From positions 1 to 39,206 of the forward strand of contig QHME01000018.1 of NCBI GenBank assembly GCA_003258735.1: 39,206 bases of DNA, read 5' to 3'. Position numbers and translations under genes: made by a program. This document shows positions 1-7,887 of this stretch, in pieces. How positions within the stretch are numbered: the first letter of the stretch is position 1; every line of letters starts with the position of its first letter. A model generated the notes under the pieces. It had not been told where the DNA came from and made no database searches. It saw nothing but the letters and a program-made list of their open reading frames with translations. Source of the stretch: Candidatus Melainabacteria bacterium. Lineage in GTDB: Bacteria > Cyanobacteriota > Vampirovibrionia > Gastranaerophilales > Gastranaerophilaceae.

Positions 1-2
1 TA

Positions 3-212
3 ATTGAAACAACAGCTACAACACTGTTAAGAGCCCACCAAACTTGCGGAAGACAGCCTGTAGTATTGTGCTCCCCAAGAATCAGATTACCGCTATATCA
101 ATTGCTGGAGCGCCACATTCCAACAGTTGTAGTTATTTCTTATTCTGAACTAATCACTGATATCAAAGTAGAGGCAATTGATACAATTGGTGAAGCTTAT
201 ATTACAGACTAG
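3..212 (+). CDS. flhA: FlhA-type flagellar export gate protein, C-terminal fragment
   Basis: An open frame enters from the left edge and stops at TAG 210-212, giving about 69 residues. It contains PVVLCSPRIRLPLYQLLERH followed by a segment reading VVVISYSELITDIKV. This matches the extreme C-terminal cytoplasmic subdomain of the FlhA/HrcV/LcrD family, where 'vLLcsp.iR..l..lle...p.l.VLSy.Ei' is typical. FlhA is the membrane export gate of the flagellar type III secretion system and its C-terminal domain docks chaperone-substrate complexes. The start lies outside the window, so length and membrane part cannot be checked. A flagellar rather than injectisome identity is inferred from the wording of the motif and the absence of virulence genes nearby; it is not proven. 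Confidence 0.75.
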   Translation: METTATTLLRAHQTCGRQPVVLCSPRIRLPLYQLLERHIPTVVVISYSELITDIKVEAIDTIGEAYITD

Positions 213-235
213 ATAAGCTTTAGTAAAAAAGGAAA

Positions 236-442
236 ATGAAAAATTTATTTTTAACACTAATAAAAATCTATCAATATTTTTCAAAATTCACACCATCAGT
301 TTGCAGATTCTACCCAACCTGTTCGGAATACACAAAACAAGCCATCATAAAATACGGTGTGCTAAAGGGTGGATGGCTTGGTATTAAAAGGATTTGTCGC
401 TGTCATCCTGGCAATCCCGGAGGCTACGACCCTGTACCATAA
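236..442 (+). CDS. yidD: YidD-family membrane protein insertion efficiency factor
   Basis: This 68-aa protein has the full YidD signature: an amphipathic N-terminus (residues 1-20), CRFYPTCSEY near residue 23, a central GGWLGIKRICRCHP, and the closing PGGYDPVP. YidD is a small membrane-associated protein thought to help YidC insert inner-membrane proteins. A GGA lies just before the ATG. In many bacteria it sits between rpmH/rnpA and yidC; here it follows an flhA-type gene by only 23 bases, and no rnpA or yidC is visible. The protein ends immediately at the P of DPVP, at the short end for the family. A truncated XRE regulator starts at that point in another frame, so the 3' end may be a recombination junction. 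Confidence 0.92.
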   Translation: MKNLFLTLIKIYQYFSKFTPSVCRFYPTCSEYTKQAIIKYGVLKGGWLGIKRICRCHPGNPGGYDPVP

Positions 443-443
443 A

Positions 444-608
444 AACAAATATTCCCAAGAATATCTTGCAGAATTAATCGACCGCACAAGAGAGCACGTC
501 AATAGACTCGAAAAAGGTCGAGAAACTATCGGATTCTCAACTTTTATAAAACTTGCGCAAATTTTTAATGTCTCACTTGATGAACTTGCAGGCTACAAAA
601 CAAAATAA
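444..608 (+). pseudogene. Truncated XRE-family regulator (HTH domain remnant)
   Basis: The frame ending at 608 encodes NKYSQEYLAELIDRTREHVN, then RLEKG and FIKLAQIFNVSLDEL. These are the helix-turn-helix and following helices of a Cro/CI (XRE) domain. The usual first helix ('lG.rIr.lR...') is missing: upstream codons in this frame overlap yidD out of frame and make no sense. Recognisable homology begins right at the yidD stop. No start codon or ribosome site lies between the yidD stop and the HTH. I read it as a 5'-truncated gene, unless a frameshift joins it to yidD. Confidence 0.6.
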
Positions 609-611
609 ATT

Positions 612-1880
612 CTATACGTCCCAAACTAAATTAACAACTTCTTCAAGTGAATAAATATTTTGTTGAACGTAAAAATTCTTTTTAGATTGTTCTTTTACGT
701 ACGTTAGATTTTTACCATCCAAAAAGTCTTCCGTATAAGGACGCAACATTACAGAAGGAATAACTACAACATCACATTCTACATCTTTAACCGTTCTAAT
801 CAAATCTTCAGTTGTAATCAAACCGGCAACAGTGATGTCTTGTCCCCAATAGTTTGACTTTACAGGACATACCTGAACTGTAAGATTTTTTATTTTGTTT
901 AAATTTGCAGCAACTTCTTCTAACATATTTTTCGCAGCATAAGAACACGCAAACACCATTTTATAAGGTTTAGAAACAGATTTCGGTAATTTACGCTTAT
1001 TAAAATCATCTAATGTCATTCTCAATGCACCAACCCCATCATCAAGCTGACAAAAACTGCCATAATATTTTGCAGGCGGAATAGGTTTATCTGCAAGTAA
1101 AAAGAACTCATCAGAACAGCAAACACGCTTGTATTTTGAAGCTATTTCTACAGTCTCAATAGCACATTTTTTATCAACACGTTTTAGTTCCCCATCCGCT
1201 CTAAATTGAGTAATTCCAACTGGAACAATCGCAGTTGATAAAACAGTATTTTTTAATTCAGCTAAATCAGATAAGGTCCTCTCCAGTTCCGCCCCATCAT
1301 TCAACCCCGGACACAAAACAATTTGAGCGTGAAACGGAATTTTGTTCTTCCTAAACCATTTTAAATTTTCTAAAGCCTTACCTGCATTTGGATTTCTGAG
1401 CATTTTTACACGCAATTCAGGGTTTGTTGTCTGAACTGATACGTAAAACGGTCCTAAATGCATACGCTTAATTCGGTCTTTGTCTTTTTCTGTCAAATTC
1501 GTAAGCGTGATATATGTACCTTGCAAATATGAAAGTCTATAATCATCATCTTTTATGTATAAAGTATCACGCAATCCTTTTGGCTGTTGGTCAACAAAAC
1601 AAAAAACACAATGATTTAAACAAGGTTTTATGCGATCAAAAACCGCACTTTCAAAAACTATACCCAAATCTTCATCATAATCTTTTTCTAACTCAATTTC
1701 TTCAATTTCGCCATCTGATTTTTTTATTTCTACAGTAATCAATTCCGATTTCATGTAGAAATTGTAATCAATCATATCCTGCAGATTGTTTCCATCAATA
1801 GAAAGAAGTTCATCTCCTTTTTGAATTTCTAATTCTTCGGCTATTGAACCTGATATTACACTATTTACTATTGCCGGCAT
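612..1880 (-). CDS. PDZ - radical SAM - DUF512 iron-sulfur protein
   Basis: This 422-aa protein has three parts. Residues 1-60 resemble a PDZ domain (SVISGSIAEELEIQKGDELL). Next come C87, C91 and C94 (CLNHCVFCF), the CxxxCxxC cluster of radical SAM enzymes, followed by VDQQPKGLRDTLYIKDDDYR. The C-terminal half is the DUF512 region. The architecture matches the family annotated in Cyanobacteria and Clostridia as a putative FeS-containing oxidoreductase; its substrate is unknown. The start overlaps the end of the upstream PadR-type gene by 20 bases, so the two are probably cotranscribed and translationally coupled. No frameshift or missing cluster cysteine is seen. Confidence 0.88.
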   Translation of the reverse strand: MPAIVNSVISGSIAEELEIQKGDELLSIDGNNLQDMIDYNFYMKSELITVEIKKSDGEIEEIELEKDYDEDLGIVFESAVFDRIKPCLNHCVFCFVDQQPKGLRDTLYIKDDDYRLSYLQGTYITLTNLTEKDKDRIKRMHLGPFYVSVQTTNPELRVKMLRNPNAGKALENLKWFRKNKIPFHAQIVLCPGLNDGAELERTLSDLAELKNTVLSTAIVPVGITQFRADGELKRVDKKCAIETVEIASKYKRVCCSDEFFLLADKPIPPAKYYGSFCQLDDGVGALRMTLDDFNKRKLPKSVSKPYKMVFACSYAAKNMLEEVAANLNKIKNLTVQVCPVKSNYWGQDITVAGLITTEDLIRTVKDVECDVVVIPSVMLRPYTEDFLDGKNLTYVKEQSKKNFYVQQNIYSLEEVVNLVWDV

Positions 1881-2388
1881 TGTCTTTTTCCAAACCTTCT
1901 ATCATTGAAATAAAATTTTTGTATTCACAAATCGAATTATCTAGAACAATCCTTTGGTAAAAAGTCAAAGGCGTATATTCATCAGATAAAATATTTTCAG
2001 CATTAACCAAGTGTAACAAGGCATTTGATTTCAAATCAAACAAAACTTCCGCACAATCTTCTGAATCTAAAAAAGATAAACAAGAAATTTTAACTCTTGC
2101 ATCTGACATAAATTGCAAAGGATTTTGCGATAACGGTTTTAGCAAAAGTTTTTTCAATTCTTTTAACCCATCTTTTGTTATAGTATAAAAAATTGATAAT
2201 TTACCACCGCCAGACATAACTTTTGCTGAGGTGATGCTATTTTGTTTTTCAAGTCGCACTAATGCAGGCTTTATCGCACCAAAACTTGGATTTGTATATG
2301 CCAAAAAGTTTTCTTTTATCCTTTTATGAATAGCATACATTGTCAAATCGTGATTAAGCAAAACATATAATATCATTAGTTCTATCAT
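1861..2388 (-). CDS. PadR-like winged-helix transcriptional regulator
   Basis: This 175-aa protein begins with a PadR-type winged helix (MIELMILYVLLNHDLTMYAI, then FGAIKPALVRLEKQNSITSA and YTITKDGLKELKKLL). An alpha-helical C-terminal dimerisation region of about 90 residues follows. PadR proteins are usually small-molecule-responsive repressors of adjacent genes. It is the first gene of a two-gene unit with the DUF512 enzyme and overlaps it. There is no Shine-Dalgarno. A TGC-TAACAT extended -10-like element (2395-2403) ends 6 bases before the ATG, so the message may be leaderless. The ligand is unknown. Confidence 0.8.
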   Translation of the reverse strand: MIELMILYVLLNHDLTMYAIHKRIKENFLAYTNPSFGAIKPALVRLEKQNSITSAKVMSGGGKLSIFYTITKDGLKELKKLLLKPLSQNPLQFMSDARVKISCLSFLDSEDCAEVLFDLKSNALLHLVNAENILSDEYTPLTFYQRIVLDNSICEYKNFISMIEGLEKDNAGNSK

Positions 2389-2394
2389 AAAATT

Positions 2395-2403
2395 ATGTTA
2401 GCA
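2395..2403 (-). promoter_or_regulatory. Extended -10-like element for padR-type gene
   Basis: On the minus strand TGC TAACAT ends 6 bases before the ATG at 2388. With a normal discriminator, transcription would start at the A of the ATG. No clear -35 was identified, and the hexamer is only 4/6 consensus. Confidence 0.35.
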
Positions 2404-2440
2404 TTAATTTATTTTTTTCTCAATTCTAGCAAAAAATTTA

Positions 2441-3256
2441 ATGTCCAAACTTATTAAAAACATGCTAAACAAACTATCTCCACATGTAAAACTGCAATAT
2501 TCTCAAATCCGAGGGAACTTTGCCCAAAGGCAAAATAAGGCTATAAAATTGACTGAAAAACTCTATGAAGACATTTTGCCAAAATTCAAAAAAGGAACAG
2601 CAACAATCCAAGATGTCCAAGATTCCGTAGATAAAGTTGTTGGCAAAAAAGTCAAAATATTAGTAAGAAAAAACGATGACAGCGATTTTGACGGCGGAAG
2701 TGATATATTTTATTCTAAATTTACAGGCGCGATAACCAAAACAACACTTGACATTAATAGTATTAAGAATAAAATTAGAGTGGAAGAATTACCTACAATT
2801 ATGCATGAATTTTTGCATGTGGCAGACCAATTACTCCACCCCAAATACCTCGCAAGAAATCAAAAAATGGCAAATTTTGGGCTATATACAAATAAATATA
2901 ACAGATTTTATGACAGTTTCTTATACAATATAGAAATGCCGGAGGGGAAAAAGGATAAAGCATACATACTAAGACAAGTGCGAAATAGGACTCACAACTT
3001 TTTGCGCAGAATGTCGACAGAAGATAAAATTGACTATTTGCAAGATGCAAGATATTGTCTATTATCAGAACATTATGCATATCAAATGCAAGCAAAAATA
3101 GCAAAACGCTTAAACAAAAAACACATTCCAATAGATAAAAGGGATTTGATTAAAGAAAATAAAAATTTTATGTTCCAAGAAAAAATTGACCTTTTAAAAC
3201 AAATGGCTTTTGACATAATCAAAAAAGAAAGACAAAAATGGGCAAAGAGTCAATAA
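2441..3256 (+). CDS. Putative zincin-like protein with HEFLH motif, function unknown
   Basis: This 271-aa, very basic and mostly helical protein has no signal peptide. The only recognisable element is MHEFLHVADQLLH, with H122-E123-x-x-H126, the zinc-binding signature of gluzincin/metzincin peptidases. The spacing to the next H (H133) does not fit the metzincin HExxHxxGxxH pattern, so the third ligand is unknown. A helical region rich in K, Y and R follows. It is divergent from the PadR gene, 52 bases apart, and no strong Shine-Dalgarno is visible. I do not recognise a named family; it is probably lineage-restricted. Peptidase activity is inference from one motif. Confidence 0.6.
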   Translation: MSKLIKNMLNKLSPHVKLQYSQIRGNFAQRQNKAIKLTEKLYEDILPKFKKGTATIQDVQDSVDKVVGKKVKILVRKNDDSDFDGGSDIFYSKFTGAITKTTLDINSIKNKIRVEELPTIMHEFLHVADQLLHPKYLARNQKMANFGLYTNKYNRFYDSFLYNIEMPEGKKDKAYILRQVRNRTHNFLRRMSTEDKIDYLQDARYCLLSEHYAYQMQAKIAKRLNKKHIPIDKRDLIKENKNFMFQEKIDLLKQMAFDIIKKERQKWAKSQ

Positions 3257-3351
3257 TTAAGAAAAGTTAAGCAAAATCAAAAAATTAGGCAATAAAAAAT
3301 ATTTACAGTTATTAATACAAAGGGAAGAACCCCAAAGAAAGGAAGTAGAAA

Positions 3352-3759
3352 ATGGTAGACTCAATTAAAGCGGCAGCACCTCAACAATTGCCACAATTCA
3401 CAACAGTAAAATACACAACAAAAGATGGCGAAAACATTTCAGCTACAAAAAAAGATGGAATCGTTACTCTAAACGGAGATAAAAACGGAGTTCGTCAAAT
3501 GCCTGTTGATGAATTTATGAAAAACGAATTACCTAACAATGTTAAAAACATTAAATTAGAAAAAAATCCGGAAAAAGATACAGTAGAAATCAGCAAACCG
3601 ACAACTGAAGCTCCAAAGGCAGATAAAAAAGATGATGTAAAAGCTCCTATAGCTCCAGAACAAGCACCTGTAGCTAAAGAAGCGGCTCCAGCTAATGCAA
3701 AAATTGATGAACCGGCGAAACAATCTGAAGTTGGTAAAAAATTAGACGTTGCAGCATAA
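3352..3759 (+). CDS. Low-complexity Ala/Pro/Lys-rich hypothetical protein
   Basis: This 135-aa protein follows a clear ribosome site (AAAGGAAG, 8-14 bases before the ATG). Residues 15-70 look like a small folded domain (VKYTTKDGENISATKKDGIV). From about residue 75 the sequence is charged and disordered, rich in K, P, A and E, ending KKLDVAA. No signal peptide or membrane segment is present. It is a single-gene unit closed by a terminator at 3780-3812. I do not recognise a family. The tail resembles linker or surface-tether sequence, but no export signal supports that. Confidence 0.7.
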   Translation: MVDSIKAAAPQQLPQFTTVKYTTKDGENISATKKDGIVTLNGDKNGVRQMPVDEFMKNELPNNVKNIKLEKNPEKDTVEISKPTTEAPKADKKDDVKAPIAPEQAPVAKEAAPANAKIDEPAKQSEVGKKLDVAA

Positions 3760-3779
3760 TAAAATTTTCCAAAAATGAA

Positions 3780-3812
3780 AAAGGCTCTTGAAATATATCA
3801 AGAGTCTTTTTT
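3780..3812. terminator. Bidirectional rho-independent terminator
   Basis: The stem CTCTTGA / TCAAGAG, extended by a G-C and a G-T pair, has a 6-base loop and is flanked by an A run on the left and eight Ts on the right. It lies between two convergent genes and can serve both strands. Confidence 0.85.
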
Positions 3813-3830
3813 TTATTTTATTTTACAAAA

Positions 3831-4247
3831 CTAAAACCGACATAATTTTTGGGCAACAACACTCACTGCTGTACCCTGAACAATCGGCTGGAATTTGGCT
3901 AAACTATTATAATCACCATTAATAAATTGATTTTCATAACCGTAAGAATCAATAACACCAATTTTATAAGAATATTTTGAACAATCAATTGTATACTGCG
4001 CAATAGTATACCAAATATCTTTACCATACATCGGTTCATATTGTCCTTTATTAAAAGATTTTAATAGAAAAGAAAAGCCATAAATATCTTCTGTACCGAC
4101 GATTCCATCAGGGTCAATATATATATTTTCCGCAACATGTTTCCATTGTTGTACTACCTCATCATTTTCTTTGGCAAAACAGCCCAACGAAAAAGTCATA
4201 CTAATAAAAATTATGATAGATAATACACAAAAATTTAATTTAGACAT
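3831..4247 (-). CDS. Secreted protein resembling surface-adhesin E family
   Basis: This 138-aa protein starts with an N-terminal signal sequence (LNFCVLSIIIFISMTFSLGC, cleavage probably near CFA-KE). The mature part has the order W36...YIDPDGI...W..YTIDCSKYSYKIGVIDSYG...G.AVSVVAQKLC. This resembles the small secreted domain of the surface-adhesin protein E type, with two cysteines (in DC and at the C-terminal LC) placed to form a disulfide. It is presumably periplasmic or exported. It ends at the shared terminator and lies 24 bases downstream of a GT39 glycosyltransferase on the same strand, so it may be cotranscribed with it. The family match is by eye and the function is unproven. Confidence 0.6.
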   Translation of the reverse strand: MSKLNFCVLSIIIFISMTFSLGCFAKENDEVVQQWKHVAENIYIDPDGIVGTEDIYGFSFLLKSFNKGQYEPMYGKDIWYTIAQYTIDCSKYSYKIGVIDSYGYENQFINGDYNSLAKFQPIVQGTAVSVVAQKLCRF

Positions 4248-4271
4248 AACAATACCTTTTAAATAATATAC

Positions 4272-5957
4272 TTATCGTTTTTGATAAAGCAAATATGTAT
4301 AATTACCGACTGTTTCTGAACCTAAATAATTAAATTGAGAATCTAAATACGCTCTTACATCAATTAAATATTTTTCAAGCATTATACTCAAAGTATTATT
4401 TTTTATATCTTCAATACTTGTTACCGATTTTCTCAAATCTTGCAACTGAACAAGTTGAGACGCATCATCTCCATAAAGAGCCAATAATACATATCTGCCT
4501 TTTGGGACTTTATTATTGACATTTTGCATAAAGTATTCAAAATGCGCATCTGAAAAGCCTTTATCTGCAAAAATAGAATCATAAATCACACCATAACGAG
4601 ATGAATTAGCCATCATATCTCTTTGATATTCGTCATAATAATTTTTATTATAAGGGTTTCGAACCTCCTTATGAAAATCAAAATTATAAACTTGAGGTCC
4701 GCGCTCAGCCTTAAAATAATAAGGAGCATCAGAGCCAAACGGCATAATTACAATATCATAAGATTCTAAGTTAAATTTGCTTGCCTCTAAACTTACAGCC
4801 TTAAACGCGTTTGTTTTTAAGATTTTTTCAACAGACGCATGAGTAAAATCAAATCGACAACTGCACAAAATAAACAAAGCTACAAAAATTTTCAAATGTA
4901 TCGGTGAAATTTTCTTACTTAAACCAATAGTTGAAAGAATCAACATTGGCGGTAGCAAGTATAAAATATATCTCACAGTAAATATATTAACCTTGAAATA
5001 TGCAAAAACAATAGCCAAAACTAATGCTGATAAAATCGTATAAGTTAAAACCTTTTCAAACTTCTCCGATTTCTTTAAGCATTGAATATAGCCATAAACA
5101 AAATAACAACAAGGAACAACAACAAGCATCGTAAAAGAAAAAGTAAATAAATAAGGACTTGTTGCTGGCCAATAAATATTATCTGTAATTGTTGAGCCGA
5201 AGAAATTTCTCACCATATCAACAAGTGTTACAAAATTCAAAGGTCCTTCATGAGAAACAACAAAAACACTCCTCATTTTGGCATAATAAGCAATTAATAC
5301 AAAATACGGAATCAATAAAACAAATTCACCAATTGCAAATTTAATATATTTATTGAATTTTTCACGATTATTCAACCCCAAATACACTCCGTAAGAGAAT
5401 AACAATGCTATATTGTAAAAAATTCCACCAACAAAAGTATAAGGAATTAAAACATTAGCTGTTGTCAATTTTAGCAATGATTTAATATCGTTTTTTTGCT
5501 CAAAATCAACAAGATAATTTAACGATAGCATCACTAAAAACACTACCATCGGATACATTCTGACTTCTGTTGAGAAAAACACTAAAAGTGGACTCACTGT
5601 CGCTAGACCGGTTGAAATTATCGCAATTTGTTTTGTTGAGATTTTTTTTGCAAAAAAGTAAACAAGAGGAACAGTTCCAACTCCAAAAATCAATGAAAAC
5701 ACCCTCAACATAACTTCTGTATCCCCAAACATTTTCATCCAAAAATGTAGAGCAAAGAAATATAGCGGAGTATGTTGTAAATCAAGTGTCAAAAGGTTAT
5801 CAATAATTCCAAATGGAAATTTTTGAATAGCAGTGAACCAAGAACAAGCTTCATCATACCAAAGCGGAATATCAATATAAACAAATCGCAAAACAACAGC
5901 CATCGCAATCACAATAAACAAAAATACCCATTCATGAGAAAACTTCTTCTTATCCAT
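4272..5957 (-). CDS. GT39-family (ArnT/PMT-like) membrane glycosyltransferase
   Basis: This 561-aa polytopic membrane protein carries D35-E36 in the first extracytoplasmic loop (IPLWYDEACSW) and an HTPLYFF element. About 10-12 hydrophobic segments follow, then a soluble C-terminal domain of about 170 residues. This is the layout of family 39 glycosyltransferases, which transfer sugars from polyprenyl-phosphate donors to proteins or lipid A on the periplasmic side. An in-frame ATG exists 51 bases upstream (6008), but AAAGGAGAGG directly precedes the ATG at 5957, so I chose that start. Acceptor and donor cannot be read from the sequence. The small secreted protein follows it. Confidence 0.85.
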   Translation of the reverse strand: MDKKKFSHEWVFLFIVIAMAVVLRFVYIDIPLWYDEACSWFTAIQKFPFGIIDNLLTLDLQHTPLYFFALHFWMKMFGDTEVMLRVFSLIFGVGTVPLVYFFAKKISTKQIAIISTGLATVSPLLVFFSTEVRMYPMVVFLVMLSLNYLVDFEQKNDIKSLLKLTTANVLIPYTFVGGIFYNIALLFSYGVYLGLNNREKFNKYIKFAIGEFVLLIPYFVLIAYYAKMRSVFVVSHEGPLNFVTLVDMVRNFFGSTITDNIYWPATSPYLFTFSFTMLVVVPCCYFVYGYIQCLKKSEKFEKVLTYTILSALVLAIVFAYFKVNIFTVRYILYLLPPMLILSTIGLSKKISPIHLKIFVALFILCSCRFDFTHASVEKILKTNAFKAVSLEASKFNLESYDIVIMPFGSDAPYYFKAERGPQVYNFDFHKEVRNPYNKNYYDEYQRDMMANSSRYGVIYDSIFADKGFSDAHFEYFMQNVNNKVPKGRYVLLALYGDDASQLVQLQDLRKSVTSIEDIKNNTLSIMLEKYLIDVRAYLDSQFNYLGSETVGNYTYLLYQKR

Positions 5958-6079
5958 ATCCTCTCCTTTGTCTGTGGTAATTTTACCATAATTATAAAAA
6001 ATATTCAAAAATCTCTCCTCATAAATGTTTTGTTAATTATTATTAAAAACACCAAATAGACTTAGAAAAATTTTCTTTT

Positions 6080-7879
6080 ATGAGTTTTAAAACAAATGCA
6101 AAAATCATGATTTCAATATCTTCAATAAAATTAAATAGTTTCAATTTGTACAATCCCCAATGCCTAAAAGGCATTCCACACACTCCACCAAAAGAACAAA
6201 AGCAGACAAATTCACTTGGGCAAACTTATCCTGCAATATATTTTACAGGAGAGTTACAACGCCCACATAAAGTTTCTCTAAAACATCCATCAAGAGAGAT
6301 TCCTCAAATAGACAAAACTCGTCCTGTTACGACACAAAAGATGCAGGCTCATTTAGATTCAATTTATAATAATTACCAAAAATCTCTAAATGAAATTTCA
6401 AAAGAAGATATAAAAAAAGCAGTTAATAACATTGAAAAATCAACAAATTATTCTCGAAAAGAAATACTATATGCAATGCAACAGGCAACCCAATTTGGAA
6501 ATATAAAAAGTATAAACACCATTATTAAAGCATTAAACGATAATAACATTTTGCTCTCCGAATGCGATTTTTCAAACAATGAGCAAACCTTTTATGACCC
6601 AAATTTTGGACTAAATAGAGCTTTAAAATACTTAATGAACAAAAAGAGAATGAGAGATTTTCAGGATTTAGAATTTAAAAGAATAAAATTCGGAGTATTT
6701 TTAGATTCAAAAACACTTGAAAAATTAGAACAAGGTAAAAAGCTCCACCCAAAAGAAACATCAAAAATTTTAAAAAATAAAAATATAAAATTCTTTGTAT
6801 TATCAGGGTTTGATAATGGAATAAATTTCTTTGACCGGAGTAAAGATTTAGAAACAGTAACAAAAGAACTATTGCAATCAAAAGAAATTGATAATCAAAT
6901 AATAAACAAAGCAAAAGGTCTTGGCATAAAACCTATTATTATAAAAAATGAAAATTCACCAACAATTGATAATATATATAAACAACTTCAACCGGAAAAA
7001 ATGTCAAAAGAAGAACTAAATGCAACAGTTGATGCAGCACTTTTAGTTGGATTGCCTTATGATAAAAATAGCAGAAACGAAGTAAAAAATGACGTCTTGC
7101 AATATATTGACAATGCAATGGTAGTAATGACACCTGAAACAATCAGCAAAAATTTAAAAAATATGCATAAACAAATTGTGAAATACAATGCAAAACTTGG
7201 CAGAAATCAAGATGACATACTCTATTGCATTCCGGAAAAAGAAAAAAGCTATGACTTGATAAACTATCAAATGCAATTAATCGGAAACATCCCATCTAAT
7301 CAATTTGTAGATTTTGATGAACTGCTCCAAGATATAGATAAGCCGTATTTTAACAATAAGACAATTGTTTTTTTAGACGATTGTGCAATTTCTGGAGTTT
7401 CATTGTTTGAACTTTATTGGGTTTTAGATGACATAGGTTTTGAATCAAAAATTCCAGAAAGCAATATTATTTTTGCACCTGTTTATGCAACTAAAAAAGG
7501 ATGCCAAAATATACAAAATGTAATAGACAACCAACATAGAAGAAATAAAGATAAAATTATTTATGGAACAAAAGAAACCAAAAATTGGAATGACAACATT
7601 AAAAACAGTCGATTTTTGACTCATGTCATAGGTAATAGCCAATATTCAAAACCTAAAGATTTTACTAAACCATGTGTAATTTATCCATATATGTCACCGG
7701 ATAACAATTGCGAATTTGCAGCAAACATCGCGGTTCTTCATGATATAACACATGGTGACAACAAAATTTTTGACAGAGAAAGAGGCGTCAAAAGAATCAA
7801 ATCCTACTCAAATTTGTGCAAAATCATCCAAATAACAACTCAAAAATTGTTAAATAATGAAGAACTTCCAAATGATTAG
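6080..7879 (+). CDS. 599-aa protein with phosphoribosyltransferase-like motif, unknown function
   Basis: No named family is recognised. Residues 1-80 are a low-complexity leader containing IYFTGELQ (53-60). Residues 90-410 are helical and Lys/Asn-rich. Residues 427-444 read KTIVFLDDCAISGVSLFE, close to the PRPP-binding loop of type I phosphoribosyltransferases (hydrophobic strand, D433-D434, then S-G-x-S). It departs from the classical pattern at the residues just after DD. A conserved-looking PYMSPDNNCEFAA (536-548) lies near the C-terminus. Such PRTase-fold domains occur in nucleotide salvage, regulators and some effectors; none of these is specifically supported. There is no Shine-Dalgarno before the ATG, and a second Met at residue 10 is possible. 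It is a single gene flanked by other lineage-specific genes. Confidence 0.7.
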   Translation: MSFKTNAKIMISISSIKLNSFNLYNPQCLKGIPHTPPKEQKQTNSLGQTYPAIYFTGELQRPHKVSLKHPSREIPQIDKTRPVTTQKMQAHLDSIYNNYQKSLNEISKEDIKKAVNNIEKSTNYSRKEILYAMQQATQFGNIKSINTIIKALNDNNILLSECDFSNNEQTFYDPNFGLNRALKYLMNKKRMRDFQDLEFKRIKFGVFLDSKTLEKLEQGKKLHPKETSKILKNKNIKFFVLSGFDNGINFFDRSKDLETVTKELLQSKEIDNQIINKAKGLGIKPIIIKNENSPTIDNIYKQLQPEKMSKEELNATVDAALLVGLPYDKNSRNEVKNDVLQYIDNAMVVMTPETISKNLKNMHKQIVKYNAKLGRNQDDILYCIPEKEKSYDLINYQMQLIGNIPSNQFVDFDELLQDIDKPYFNNKTIVFLDDCAISGVSLFELYWVLDDIGFESKIPESNIIFAPVYATKKGCQNIQNVIDNQHRRNKDKIIYGTKETKNWNDNIKNSRFLTHVIGNSQYSKPKDFTKPCVIYPYMSPDNNCEFAANIAVLHDITHGDNKIFDRERGVKRIKSYSNLCKIIQITTQKLLNNEELPND

Positions 7880-7887
7880 TTATAGCG

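Noticed and set aside
369..443. ATG-initiated 79-aa frame giving the XRE domain an apparent start
   Set aside because: The first 25 codons overlap yidD out of frame and encode no HTH-like sequence; only the part after the yidD stop is XRE-like.
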